Source of the DNA: an uncultured Eubacteriales bacterium
GTDB taxonomy: Bacteria > Bacillota > Clostridia > Oscillospirales > Oscillospiraceae
DNA: 52,761 nucleotides
NCBI GenBank assembly: GCA_900321275.1
Contig: ONVI01000009.1
Span: forward strand, 1 to 52,761
Direction: 5' to 3'
Both the position numbers and the translations under genes were made by a program. How positions within the stretch are numbered: the stretch's first letter is position 1; every line of letters begins with the position of its first letter. Below the pieces are notes generated by a model. That model did not search any database, was not told the DNA's origin, and saw only the letters and a program-made list of their open reading frames with translations. Positions 7,703-15,334 of the stretch are shown here, one piece after another.

Positions 7703-7865
7703 ATACTATTATCCGATAGAACAGTTTGAATCTTTCCGGCCAGATTTGTGCCAGGCTTCGTGATCGGACTTGACCATACACACAAAGTATGCTCTGCGTC
7801 CGATTCCTTGCCTGACGCAAATCTGCCTCGGAAATCTTTCAAACCGCCTTATCGGATCATAGTAT
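7703..7865. repeat. 163 bp long-hairpin element (MITE-like)
   Basis: The two halves are imperfect inverted copies. The outer arms are ATACTATTATCCGATA (7703-7718) and TATCGGATCATAGTAT (7850-7865). Further in, GTTTGAA/TTCAAAC, CAGATTTG/CAAATCTG, CAGGC/GCCTG, ATCGGAC/GTCCGAT and finally CATAC/GTATG pair in register. The element fills the space between a terminator and the dctM stop codon. It encodes no protein. It may be a non-autonomous mobile palindrome that now ends the TRAP transcript. Confidence 0.75.
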
Positions 7866-9193
7866 TACATGGAGATTGTCGTGTTGATCGGGCCGTAGAT
7901 CAGATCCGGTACGCAGGTGACAAGCACCGGGATAAAGGTGATCAGCAGCAGCACGATGAACAGACATAGTATGAATGGCCAGACTTCTTTGATAAAATCT
8001 CCGATCCGGCAGCCGGTAATGCCGCAGGTCGTGAACATCATGGAGCCGAAGGGAGGCGTAATGCCGCCGATCATGATGTTGACGATGCAGACAAGGCCGA
8101 AGTGAATGGTGTCGACGCCGAGACTCTGCGCAACCGGCAGGAGCAGCGGGGTCGCGATCATCAGAGCCGCGCCGCCCTCGAGGAACATGCCCATGACCAG
8201 GAGCACGACGTTGACCAGCATCAGGAAAACATACTTGTTGCTGGTGAGGTTGGTGATGGAGGCCGCGACGATCTTCGGCAGGTTGATGTAGCTCATGTAG
8301 TTGCCGAAGGTGGCGGCGGAGACCATGATCAGCACAACGCTGGAGGTGCCCGCAATGGTGTCGAGCAGGATGGGGATGAAGTGATCCTTGAAGCTGAGCT
8401 TCTTATACACGAACTTGCCGATCACAAAGCAGTAGAGCACCGCGACGGCGCCGCCCTCGGCCGGGGTGAACAGGCCGAAGCGCATACCGAGGATGATGCC
8501 GAAGGGGAAGAACAGGCCCCAGAAGGAGATAAACGCCTGCTTGAGCACTTCCTTCATCGGCGGGAATTTGTCGCGCGTGGTCGGGTAGTTGCGCTTATGG
8601 GCGATGATGGACACGACGATCATCATGGACAGGCTCATCAGGATGCCGGGGACATAGCCGCCGGCAAAGATGCGGCCCAGCGACGCCTGCGCGATCAGGG
8701 AGTAGACGATCAGGTTGACGCCGGGAGGAATAACGGGCGTGGCCGCCGAGCTTGACGCCGTGATGGCCGCGGAGAATGCCTTGGAGTAGCCGCGCTTCTC
8801 CATCTCCGGCACCAGCATCTTCGACTGCATGGCGCAGTCGGCATTGGCGGAGCCGGAGCAGCCGCCCATCAGCATGCTCAGCAGCACGTTGACCTGCGCC
8901 AGACCGCCCTTCATGTGGCCGGTGACGCATTCACAGAAGTCCATCATCTTGTCGCTTATTCCGCCGAAGTTCATGACCGAGCCGGACATGACAAAGAACG
9001 GGATCGCCAGCATGGAGAAGGACTGCGTGGAGTTCATGACCTTCTGCAAAATCGTCCAGGGCTGGACGCTGGTGTTGATAAACAGGAAGTAGAAGAAGGT
9101 GGAGCCGAAAAGCGCGTAGACAATGGGCATTCCCATGAAGTAGAGGATAAAGACCAGAAACACGGGAATCAGGTTAACGAAGCTCAATGTCAT
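7865..9193 (-). CDS. dctM: TRAP transporter large permease, DctM (operon 1)
   Basis: A 442-residue membrane protein with about 12 hydrophobic segments, the ion-coupled translocating subunit of a tripartite ATP-independent periplasmic (TRAP) transporter. DctM signatures are visible: GGCSGSANADCAMQSKML, then ITASSSAATPVIPPGVNLI, and near the C-terminus MIGGITPPFGSMMF. Its start overlaps the dctQ stop as TGATG, so translation is coupled. It is the last gene of a dctP-dctQ-dctM operon. The substrate, usually a carboxylate, cannot be named. Confidence 0.93.
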   Translation of the reverse strand: MTLSFVNLIPVFLVFILYFMGMPIVYALFGSTFFYFLFINTSVQPWTILQKVMNSTQSFSMLAIPFFVMSGSVMNFGGISDKMMDFCECVTGHMKGGLAQVNVLLSMLMGGCSGSANADCAMQSKMLVPEMEKRGYSKAFSAAITASSSAATPVIPPGVNLIVYSLIAQASLGRIFAGGYVPGILMSLSMMIVVSIIAHKRNYPTTRDKFPPMKEVLKQAFISFWGLFFPFGIILGMRFGLFTPAEGGAVAVLYCFVIGKFVYKKLSFKDHFIPILLDTIAGTSSVVLIMVSAATFGNYMSYINLPKIVAASITNLTSNKYVFLMLVNVVLLVMGMFLEGGAALMIATPLLLPVAQSLGVDTIHFGLVCIVNIMIGGITPPFGSMMFTTCGITGCRIGDFIKEVWPFILCLFIVLLLITFIPVLVTCVPDLIYGPINTTISM

Positions 9194-9786
9194 CAGTAAG
9201 CGCCCCCTTCCTCAATTTCCGCAGGCTGCTCATCAGCCTTGGGCTTGAGAATATGCAGCCTGTCCCGCATGAACTCAATCACGGAATAGACAAGAGAGAG
9301 GCCGAAGCCGAGAGGCACCGCAATACCGGTGTACCACTTGGGGATGCGCAGAGTATCGGTATAGGTCAGCTTGACCTTGCCCCATTCAAAGACGCCGTCC
9401 TTGATCTGGAACATGATGCCGCGCTTAAAAATGAGGTTCAGCACATACTGCGCGCTGATATAGGTCAGCAGAAGCAGAATGGCGATTTCCAGAATCTCCA
9501 CAATGATCTCGACCACAGTCTTCGCGCGCCCTTTGACCAGGTTCACCACGATGTCCACGCCCAGGTGCGCGTGGCGGCGGTGGGCGTAGGCGCTGCCCAT
9601 GAACACCGTCCAAACAAAGAGGGAGGTCACGACCTCGTCCGTCCACTTGATGGGGTTATTCAGGAAGTAGCGGAAAATCACGTTCACATTTACCAGAATC
9701 ACACAGAGGGTCAGCGTCACGCCGCAGATGATCGAGTCCAGATTATGAATGATAAATTTTGGCGTTATTTTCTTTTTCATAGGCAA
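9193..9786 (-). CDS. dctQ: TRAP transporter small permease, DctQ (operon 1)
   Basis: A 197-residue membrane protein with four hydrophobic segments, the small TRAP permease that pairs with DctM. The stretch WTDEVVTSLFVWTVFMGSAYAHRRHAH is typical of the family (EE/DE near the end of helix 2, then a conserved HxGVDIVV). It has a longer C-terminal tail than the other two DctQ proteins in this window (197 against 177 and 164 residues). ATG at 9786 follows a weak site; a hairpin lies between it and dctP. Confidence 0.9.
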   Translation of the reverse strand: MPMKKKITPKFIIHNLDSIICGVTLTLCVILVNVNVIFRYFLNNPIKWTDEVVTSLFVWTVFMGSAYAHRRHAHLGVDIVVNLVKGRAKTVVEIIVEILEIAILLLLTYISAQYVLNLIFKRGIMFQIKDGVFEWGKVKLTYTDTLRIPKWYTGIAVPLGFGLSLVYSVIEFMRDRLHILKPKADEQPAEIEEGGAY

Positions 9787-9832
9787 AAATCCTTAATTGC
9801 AGCTTGATTGATTCAGGCCCTTATACCGGACA

Positions 9833-9860
9833 TGGACTGCCCGTGAAAACGGGCAGTCCA
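9833..9860 (-). promoter_or_regulatory. Intercistronic hairpin between dctP and dctQ (operon 1)
   Basis: TGGACTGCCCGT and ACGGGCAGTCCA form a perfect 12-pair stem with a four-base loop. No U-tract follows on the transcribed strand, so it is more likely a 3'-end stabiliser that raises dctP mRNA over dctQM than a full terminator. Confidence 0.7.
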
Positions 9861-9894
9861 GCCGTTATTTCCGTATTGGGATAAAACGGAAAGC

Positions 9895-10932
9895 TTACGC
9901 AGCCTTGTTGGCGCGGAAGTCGTTGATCAGCTTGACAAGCTGGTCGTGCAGCTCGGGATTGGCGCCATACTCCTCCACGATCCAGTCGTAGACGGGAGCG
10001 CAGGCCGCAGTGAAGGCGTCGATGTCGACTTCGTTCCAGGTCACACCGGCTTCGGTCTTCATCTTCTCGATCTGGACAGCCTCGTCGTCGGCGCAGGAGG
10101 TCTGCTCCCAGACACCGCACTCGTGAGCGCACTCGTCGAGGATGTTGCGCCATTTCTCGGGCATATCCTGGTACACGTCCTCAGCCATGAACAGCCAGCG
10201 GGTGGCGATGAAGTGGTTGGTCAGGGCGACCTTCTTGACCAGCTCATAGGGAGCGCCCGCACCCGCAAGGGTGGAGGTGGAGCCTTCAAAGCCGTCGACC
10301 AGGCCGGAGGAGATGGAGGAGAGGCATTCGGTGAAGCTCATGGGAACAGGCGTGGCGCCCATGGCCTCGATGGTCTTGATGAACAGGGAGGCGGTGGTGG
10401 AGCGCAGCTTGACGCCGTTGAGGTCTTCGGGCTTATAGATGTCCTTGTTGGTGACGACAGAGCGGTAGCCGAAGGAGTAGTGGGTGTCGAGGATGTGGAT
10501 GTTCTCCTCGGCCAGCGCTTCCTTCACGCCCGCGACGATGTCGGAATCCATAACATAGTTATACTCGTCGTCATTGTTGTAAAGCATCGGTCCGACGAGG
10601 ACGGCGCAGTCGCCGACCCAGTCAGCGAAAAGGGAGGGCTCTTCCAGGCCGATCCACTTGTCGCCGTTGACGGCGTGGACGACGGAGTCACGGTAGCAGT
10701 CGAGCTCGTTGAGACCGTGGAAGGTGACCTTCACATGGCCCTCGGTCTTCTCGGTGACCATCTCGGCGAACTTCTCGGCAGCCTTGTAGTTCCATTCTTT
10801 GGGGTTGAAGACGTTGGAATAGGTCAGCTCGATGTAGTAATCATCGGCGTCGTCGGCGAAGGCGGCGGGAGAAATGGCGCACAGCGCCATTACCATCGTC
10901 AGCGTCAGAAGCAGTGCAAGAATTTTCTTCAT
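9895..10932 (-). CDS. dctP: TRAP transporter substrate-binding protein, DctP (operon 1)
   Basis: A 345-residue secreted solute receptor of the DctP family. I chose ATG at 10932 (MKKILALLLTLTMVMALCA), which follows AAAAAGGAGAATCAGAA; the frame open to 11010 lies in the leader. An N-terminal signal ends in AAFA-DD (about residues 24-27), which fits signal peptidase I. The cysteine in it has Leu, not a small residue, before it, so no lipobox is seen. The DctP core is visible as GVKLRSTTASLF with the carboxylate-binding Arg, then MGATPVPMSFTECLSSISSG and VDGFEG. Confidence 0.92.
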   Translation of the reverse strand: MKKILALLLTLTMVMALCAISPAAFADDADDYYIELTYSNVFNPKEWNYKAAEKFAEMVTEKTEGHVKVTFHGLNELDCYRDSVVHAVNGDKWIGLEEPSLFADWVGDCAVLVGPMLYNNDDEYNYVMDSDIVAGVKEALAEENIHILDTHYSFGYRSVVTNKDIYKPEDLNGVKLRSTTASLFIKTIEAMGATPVPMSFTECLSSISSGLVDGFEGSTSTLAGAGAPYELVKKVALTNHFIATRWLFMAEDVYQDMPEKWRNILDECAHECGVWEQTSCADDEAVQIEKMKTEAGVTWNEVDIDAFTAACAPVYDWIVEEYGANPELHDQLVKLINDFRANKAA

Positions 10933-11011
10933 TTCTGATTCTCCTTTTTCATTTTTGTTCGTTTTTCGGTCGTCAATATCCCTGCTCTTGCTGATGACCG
11001 GAACCCCCATT

Positions 11012-11054
11012 CGTCTCTGCGCAGGCAGAGACGAAGACAGGGCGCCCTGTCTTC
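11012..11054 (-). ncRNA. Double-hairpin 5' leader of dctP (operon 1)
   Basis: Two adjacent perfect hairpins lie between the promoter and the start codon. GAAGACAGGG...CCCTGTCTTC spans 11054-11033 and CGTCTCTGC...GCAGAGACG spans 11033-11012. The same pair precedes dctP of operon 3 (18339-18381). There the second base pair of the CGTCTC stem is A-T instead of G-C, a compensating change that supports a real RNA fold. Confidence 0.6.
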
Positions 11055-11089
11055 AAAAAGCATGATTATTAACAAACCATGAAGCTGAT

Positions 11090-11192
11090 TCTAAATTACA
11101 CCAAAGTGCACGGATGTGTCAACACCAACGCCTTTTTCGCAAGTCATTTTGGCAGTATTCACAAAAACCATCTGCGTTTTTTGGAGAAGATA
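11090..11192 (-). promoter_or_regulatory. Promoter and operator module of TRAP operon 1
   Basis: On the minus strand TTGACA (11122-11117) and TGTAAT (11100-11095) are separated by 16 bases. Upstream lie the palindrome-like motif TTTTGTGAATACTGCCAAAA (11166-11147) and the conserved TATCTTCTCCAAAA (ending 11192). The same parts in the same order precede the other two TRAP operons, so a shared regulator is likely. Confidence 0.75.
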
Positions 11193-11231
11193 TTTCCTTG
11201 ACAAGTGCATCCGGCTCTTGACAAGCGCTTC

Positions 11232-11280
11232 AAAAAAGTACGCCTCCCCTCCCCCTTCAGGGAGAGCAGAGGCGTACTTT
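11232..11280 (-). terminator. Terminator of TRAP operon 2 (after GDPD)
   Basis: On the minus strand AAAGTACGCCTC (11280-11269) and GAGGCGTACTTT (11246-11235) form a perfect 12-pair stem, and the downstream arm runs into a TTTTTT tract. It lies 23 bases past the GDPD stop codon. Confidence 0.88.
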
Positions 11281-11302
11281 CAGGCTGAATGATGAAATGC
11301 AT

Positions 11303-12031
11303 TTATCCCTTCGCGGCGAGCCATGCCTTCGGCACGCCTGGATAGTTGGTGAAGATGCCGGCGGCGCCCCACTCGTACAGCCGTTCGAGACTGCCGAGAT
11401 CGTTGACCGTCCAGCTGTTGACGCCCACGCCGTACTCCCGGCAGTTGTCGGCGTTCTCTTTTGTGAAGAGGCTGCAGTCGGGATGGTAAAAATCAAAGCC
11501 GTACTTATTGCAATAATAGCCCGCGAACTGCAGGTCGTTGTTTTCAACCAGCGCGCCCACCGGACACTGGGGCAGAAGCTGCTTCATGCGGACAATCGAA
11601 AGGTGGTTGAAGGACGAGAAGATCATCCGATCCTCCAGCCCGAAGGCTTTGATCATCTCCGCCGTCTTCTCTTCAAGCTCCGGATAGTAGACGATGCTGG
11701 ACTTGAGCTCCACATTGGTGACAAGCCCGGTGCCCTTTACCCAGTCGCAGTATTCCTCAAGGGTAGGGATGCGCTGCGGTGAAAACTCCGTCCCCTTGAT
11801 GACAGATGCGTCCAGTGCCTTGAGCTCCGCGAGGGTATAGTCCTTGACATAGCCCTTGCCGTTGGTGGTGCGGTTCAGCGTCTCATCGTGGATGATGACG
11901 ATCTGCCCGTCCTTTGTGAGCTGGACGTCCAGCTCGATGCCGTCGGCCCCGACCTTCTCCGCCTCGCGGAAGGCCAGCATGGTGTTTTCGGGATACTTGC
12001 CGCTGTATCCCCGGTGCGCAAATACTCTCAT
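11303..12031 (-). CDS. Glycerophosphodiester phosphodiesterase
   Basis: A 242-residue GDPD-family enzyme that splits glycerophosphodiesters into sn-glycerol-3-phosphate and an alcohol. The HRG motif FAHRGYSGKYPENT is at residues 4-17, the metal pair GADGIELDVQLTKDG at 32-46, and the second active His in IIHDETLNRTT. No signal peptide is seen, so it is cytoplasmic. It starts 24 bases after dctM of operon 2 and ends in a strong terminator, so it is probably that operon's last gene. This link hints that the transporter may import glycerophosphodiester-related compounds, which is inference only. Confidence 0.9.
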   Translation of the reverse strand: MRVFAHRGYSGKYPENTMLAFREAEKVGADGIELDVQLTKDGQIVIIHDETLNRTTNGKGYVKDYTLAELKALDASVIKGTEFSPQRIPTLEEYCDWVKGTGLVTNVELKSSIVYYPELEEKTAEMIKAFGLEDRMIFSSFNHLSIVRMKQLLPQCPVGALVENNDLQFAGYYCNKYGFDFYHPDCSLFTKENADNCREYGVGVNSWTVNDLGSLERLYEWGAAGIFTNYPGVPKAWLAAKG

Positions 12032-12055
12032 AGATGTTTTCCTCTTATTCTTATT

Positions 12056-13348
12056 TTACGATCCGAAGATCAGGTTCGGCAGCAGCATCGAAATGATCGG
12101 AATGAACGTGACGAGCAGCAGACCGATGATTTCCGCGATGATGAACGGGAAGCACTCCTTCACAAATTCGTTCAGCTTGCAGCCCGTGATCGACATGCAG
12201 GTGAACATCATGGAACCGAAAGGCGGCGTCAAACCGCCGATCATGATGTTGACGATGCACATCGCGCCGAAATGAATGGGATCGACGCCCAGCTTGGTGA
12301 CGACAGGGATCAGCAGGGGCGCCACAATGATGAGCGCCGCGCCGCCTTCGAGGAACATGCCCATGATCAGCAGCAGGACGTTGACCAGCAGCAGCATCAG
12401 CCACTTGTTGGAGGTCACATTCAGCAGCACCGTCGTCAGGTGCATGGGGATCATTTCCCATGTCATATAGTAGCCGAACACATTCGCGGCCACAATGATC
12501 AGAATGACCGTCGCGGTGCCGTTGATCGTCTCGACAAAGATTTTGGGGATATGCTCCCACCGGAGGCCCTTGTAGATGAACACGCCGACAAGCAGGCAGT
12601 AGGCCACGGCGAAGGCGCCCGCCTCGGACGGGGTAAAGAGACCGATGCGGATGCCGAGAACGATGCCGAGCGGGAAGAGCAGCGCCCACAGGGAATCGGC
12701 GCATTGCTTTGCGATCTCTTTCGCGGTCGCCTTTTTGTCGCGGGAGGGCAGATACCCTCTCTTGACGGCGATAAAGTGGACGCACACCATCAGGCAGGCG
12801 GCGATCACGAAGCCGGGCAGATAGGCCGCCGCGAACATTTTCGCAACCGAGACCTTTGCCAGCAGCGCGTAGATGATCAGGTCAATGCCGGGCGGGATGA
12901 TCGGCGTGACCGCAGAGGATGCCGCGGTGATGGCGGCGGAAAAGCCCTTGGAGTAGCCGCGCTTTTCCATCTCCGGCACCAGCATCTTGCACTCCATGGC
13001 GGCGTCCGCGTTGGCCGAGCCGGACACGCCGCCCATCAGGCAGCTCAGCAGGACGTTGCTCTGCGCAAGGCCGCCCTTCATGTGCCCGGTCAGCACGTCC
13101 GCCATACTCATAAGCTTGCCGCTGATTCCGGCGTAGTTCATGATAGAGCCCGCCATGACGAAAAACGGGATTGCCAGCAGCGGGAAGGACTGGGCACTCG
13201 TGACGAATTTCTGGAAAATCAGATCGACGGGAGAGTTATGGTCAATTACTCCGAAGTAGAAGAGCGCGGAGCCAATCAGGGCAAAGGCAACGGGAACGCC
13301 GGAGAAGTACAGGATAAAGGCAATGATAATGGGAAGATATCCTACCAT
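12056..13348 (-). CDS. dctM: TRAP transporter large permease, DctM (operon 2)
   Basis: A 430-residue polytopic TRAP permease of the DctM family. GGVSGSANADAAMECKML and ITAASSAVTPIIPPGIDLI mark the two conserved re-entrant regions, and MIGGLTPPFGSMMF lies near the C-terminus. It begins 4 bases after the dctQ stop codon, behind a GGAGG site inside the dctQ 3' end. It closely resembles the DctM of operon 3 (428 residues), more than that of operon 1 (442 residues). The operon order is dctP-dctQ-dctM-GDPD. Confidence 0.93.
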   Translation of the reverse strand: MVGYLPIIIAFILYFSGVPVAFALIGSALFYFGVIDHNSPVDLIFQKFVTSAQSFPLLAIPFFVMAGSIMNYAGISGKLMSMADVLTGHMKGGLAQSNVLLSCLMGGVSGSANADAAMECKMLVPEMEKRGYSKGFSAAITAASSAVTPIIPPGIDLIIYALLAKVSVAKMFAAAYLPGFVIAACLMVCVHFIAVKRGYLPSRDKKATAKEIAKQCADSLWALLFPLGIVLGIRIGLFTPSEAGAFAVAYCLLVGVFIYKGLRWEHIPKIFVETINGTATVILIIVAANVFGYYMTWEMIPMHLTTVLLNVTSNKWLMLLLVNVLLLIMGMFLEGGAALIIVAPLLIPVVTKLGVDPIHFGAMCIVNIMIGGLTPPFGSMMFTCMSITGCKLNEFVKECFPFIIAEIIGLLLVTFIPIISMLLPNLIFGS

Positions 13349-13352
13349 ACTC

Positions 13353-13886
13353 TCACACCTCCTTCCGGGGGCTTTGCTCCGCCGTCTCGTCGGGGCCGAG
13401 CACCCTGCCGTAGATCTGTATGGACTTCAAATCGCGGAAGATGAAGATGATCGACCAGATTGCCATATCCAGGAAGCTGATCGTCAGCGAGGATGATACC
13501 CAGGCGGAGGACACGCCCAAAATCGCCGTCGGCTTGCGGTAGGAGCGTTTCAGATAGACGCAGCTGAGGTAGAACAGATAGGCGCACAAAAAGGCCATCA
13601 GGATATCCACAACGATCTTGACCACGTTCTGCACCTTGAGCGGCAGCTTGTTGACGACAATATCCACGCCCACATGGGCCCGCATCTTGTAGCACGCAGC
13701 CGAGCCGATGAACGCCGTCCAGACGAAGCAGCTTGTCGCCATCTCCTCCGCCCAGGGGATGCCGGTGTGGAACACATAGCGCGTCAGCACGTTGATGATC
13801 ACCAGCACCAGCGTCACGACAAACAGCAGCGAGGCCACGATTTCCTCGATGTTTTCAAATATAAATCTCGCTGTGATTTTTTTCAT
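13353..13886 (-). CDS. dctQ: TRAP transporter small permease, DctQ (operon 2)
   Basis: A 177-residue, four-helix DctQ protein. The family stretch IPWAEEMATSCFVWTAFIGS and the following HVGVDIVVNKLP are clear. The C-terminal tail is hydrophilic and ends in PRKEV. ATG at 13886 lies 129 bases after dctP, with a hairpin between them. It forms the membrane complex with the DctM directly downstream. Confidence 0.9.
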   Translation of the reverse strand: MKKITARFIFENIEEIVASLLFVVTLVLVIINVLTRYVFHTGIPWAEEMATSCFVWTAFIGSAACYKMRAHVGVDIVVNKLPLKVQNVVKIVVDILMAFLCAYLFYLSCVYLKRSYRKPTAILGVSSAWVSSSLTISFLDMAIWSIIFIFRDLKSIQIYGRVLGPDETAEQSPRKEV

Positions 13887-13911
13887 GGTTCACCTCGAAA
13901 CATGAAACAAC

Positions 13912-13939
13912 GGGGAGTGAAGTGCTGCCTCCACTCCCC
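13912..13939 (-). promoter_or_regulatory. Intercistronic hairpin between dctP and dctQ (operon 2)
   Basis: GGGGAGTG and CACTCCCC form an 8-pair GC-rich stem with a 12-base loop. No clear U-tract follows on the minus strand (CGTTGTTTC). Position and form match the hairpins of operons 1 and 3. Confidence 0.6.
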
Positions 13940-14015
13940 TGCTGATTCTGTGAACTGATACTAACTTTCAATAGAAACAAGACAATTTTTGTCTGCTTTC
14001 TTTTGAAACTTAGTA

Positions 14016-15020
14016 TTACTTTGCCGCGTGGAATTCGGCGATGGCGGCGCGGAACTCATCATAGAGGCCCGGCGTGACGTTCTTCATATTCTCATAAACG
14101 GGAGCCACGGCGGCGGCGAAGGCGTCGGTGTCAACCTCGTTGAAGGTGTGGCCTGTCTCCTCGAGCTTGGCCTTGGTCTCCTCATAGCTGCTGTTGATCT
14201 TCTCGATCATGCGCTGGGCGGAGGCGGTGAACTCGTCCTGGATGATGGTCTGGTATTCCTCGGGGATGGTCTCCCAGACGTTCAGCGGGAAGTAAACGCC
14301 GCAGGTGCCGATGAAGTGGTTGGTCAGGGAGCCGACAGACGCGACCTCGCCGGAGCCGTCGTTGAGGAAGTCGTCCATGGTGCCCTCGAGGCCGTCGACG
14401 ACGCCCTGGGTCACGGCGGAGAGGGTCTCATCCCAGCCGAGAGGAATGGCGTTGGCGCCCATCGCGTTGAGGGTATCGACAAAGAGCTGGGACTTGGGAA
14501 CGCGGATCTTCATGCCCTTGAGGTCGTCGGGCGTGTAGATTTCCTTGTTCGTCTTCATGAAACGGTAGCCGGAGAAGAAGTCAAGCGCCAGGACCTTGAT
14601 GTTGTCCGCCTCAAGCTTCTTGACCATTTCCTTCACGGTATCGGTATTGATCAGGTACTCATACTCGTCGGAGCTGCTGGTCATCATGGGGCCGACCAGG
14701 ACGTTGAAGTCGGGAACGTAGTCGGCGATGTAGGACGGATCTTCGACGGAGATGAAGTTGGCGCCGCTGGCGACCTGTTCAAGGCCGTCCTTGTATGTCG
14801 GGAGCTGGCTGCTGTGGAAGACCTGAATGTCGATCGCGCCATTGGTCTTCTCACGGATGTTGTCGGCGGCTTCCTGGATGGAGATGGCCAGCTGCTCGGT
14901 CGGGCCGAAGACGTGGCTCAGTCTCATGGTCAGCTTGAAGTCGTTGTCCGCATATGCGGGCATCGCGCAGAAGCTGAATACCACACACAGCGCGAGGATA
15001 ATTGCAAGTGTTTTTTTCAT
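14016..15020 (-). CDS. dctP: TRAP transporter substrate-binding protein, DctP (operon 2)
   Basis: A 334-residue secreted DctP receptor. The signal peptide ends in PAYA-DN (about residue 24), and no lipobox is seen (the residue before Cys is Phe or Leu). GMKIRVPKSQLFVDTLNAMG contains the Arg that binds the substrate carboxylate in this family, followed by VVDGLEG. ATG at 15020 follows AAAAGGAGAATCCGAG. The about 45 bases before this gene are nearly identical to those before dctP of operon 3, so these two copies are probably the more recent duplicates. Confidence 0.92.
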   Translation of the reverse strand: MKKTLAIILALCVVFSFCAMPAYADNDFKLTMRLSHVFGPTEQLAISIQEAADNIREKTNGAIDIQVFHSSQLPTYKDGLEQVASGANFISVEDPSYIADYVPDFNVLVGPMMTSSSDEYEYLINTDTVKEMVKKLEADNIKVLALDFFSGYRFMKTNKEIYTPDDLKGMKIRVPKSQLFVDTLNAMGANAIPLGWDETLSAVTQGVVDGLEGTMDDFLNDGSGEVASVGSLTNHFIGTCGVYFPLNVWETIPEEYQTIIQDEFTASAQRMIEKINSSYEETKAKLEETGHTFNEVDTDAFAAAVAPVYENMKNVTPGLYDEFRAAIAEFHAAK

Positions 15021-15130
15021 CTCGGATTCTCCTTTTCATATAAATTTTCCGATTTCGGCTGTCAGCTTCCGCGCGCTTACACTCCATTGCCCGGATGGAA
15101 ACGACGCAGGACGCAGAAAGCCTTTCACAA

Positions 15131-15235
15131 ATTATAATTTACACCTTCTTGCACAGATGTGTCAACGGAAAGCAAAATACCGCACGCATTTTTGTCGGCA
15201 TTCACAAAAATTCCCTTCAATTTTTGGAAAAGATA
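15131..15235 (-). promoter_or_regulatory. Promoter and operator module of TRAP operon 2
   Basis: On the minus strand TTGACA (15165-15160) and TGTAAA (15143-15138) are separated by 16 bases; a further TATAAT (15136-15131) overlaps the start region. The operator-like motif TTTTTGTGAATGCCGACAAA begins at 15210, and TATCTTTTCCAAAAA ends at 15235. The leader here lacks the double hairpin found in operons 1 and 3. Confidence 0.72.
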
Positions 15236-15288
15236 CTTGCTTGACATGCGGGCGCGCAATACGATTCCTTTAAGGAACAGTATAAGGA

Positions 15289-15321
15289 CGCCGGCCCGTC
15301 CGCTGTTGAGACAGGCCGGCG
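15289..15321 (-). terminator. Terminator-like hairpin after dctM (operon 3)
   Basis: On the minus strand CGCCGGCCTGTC and GACGGGCCGGCG form a 12-pair stem with one G-U pair and a 9-base loop. The following U-tract is weak (TCCTTATACTG). It lies 13 bases past the dctM stop codon. Confidence 0.65.
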
Positions 15322-15334
15322 CGATTTTGGGGAA

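Noticed and set aside
9833-9860. Full transcription terminator between dctP and dctQ
   Set aside because: No U-tract follows the stem, and dctQM has no clear promoter of its own.
11888-13444. 518-codon and similar long plus-strand frames across the TRAP genes
   Set aside because: They mirror DctM/DctQ/DctP genes, are rich in Asp, His, Arg and Gln, and have no binding sites or domains.
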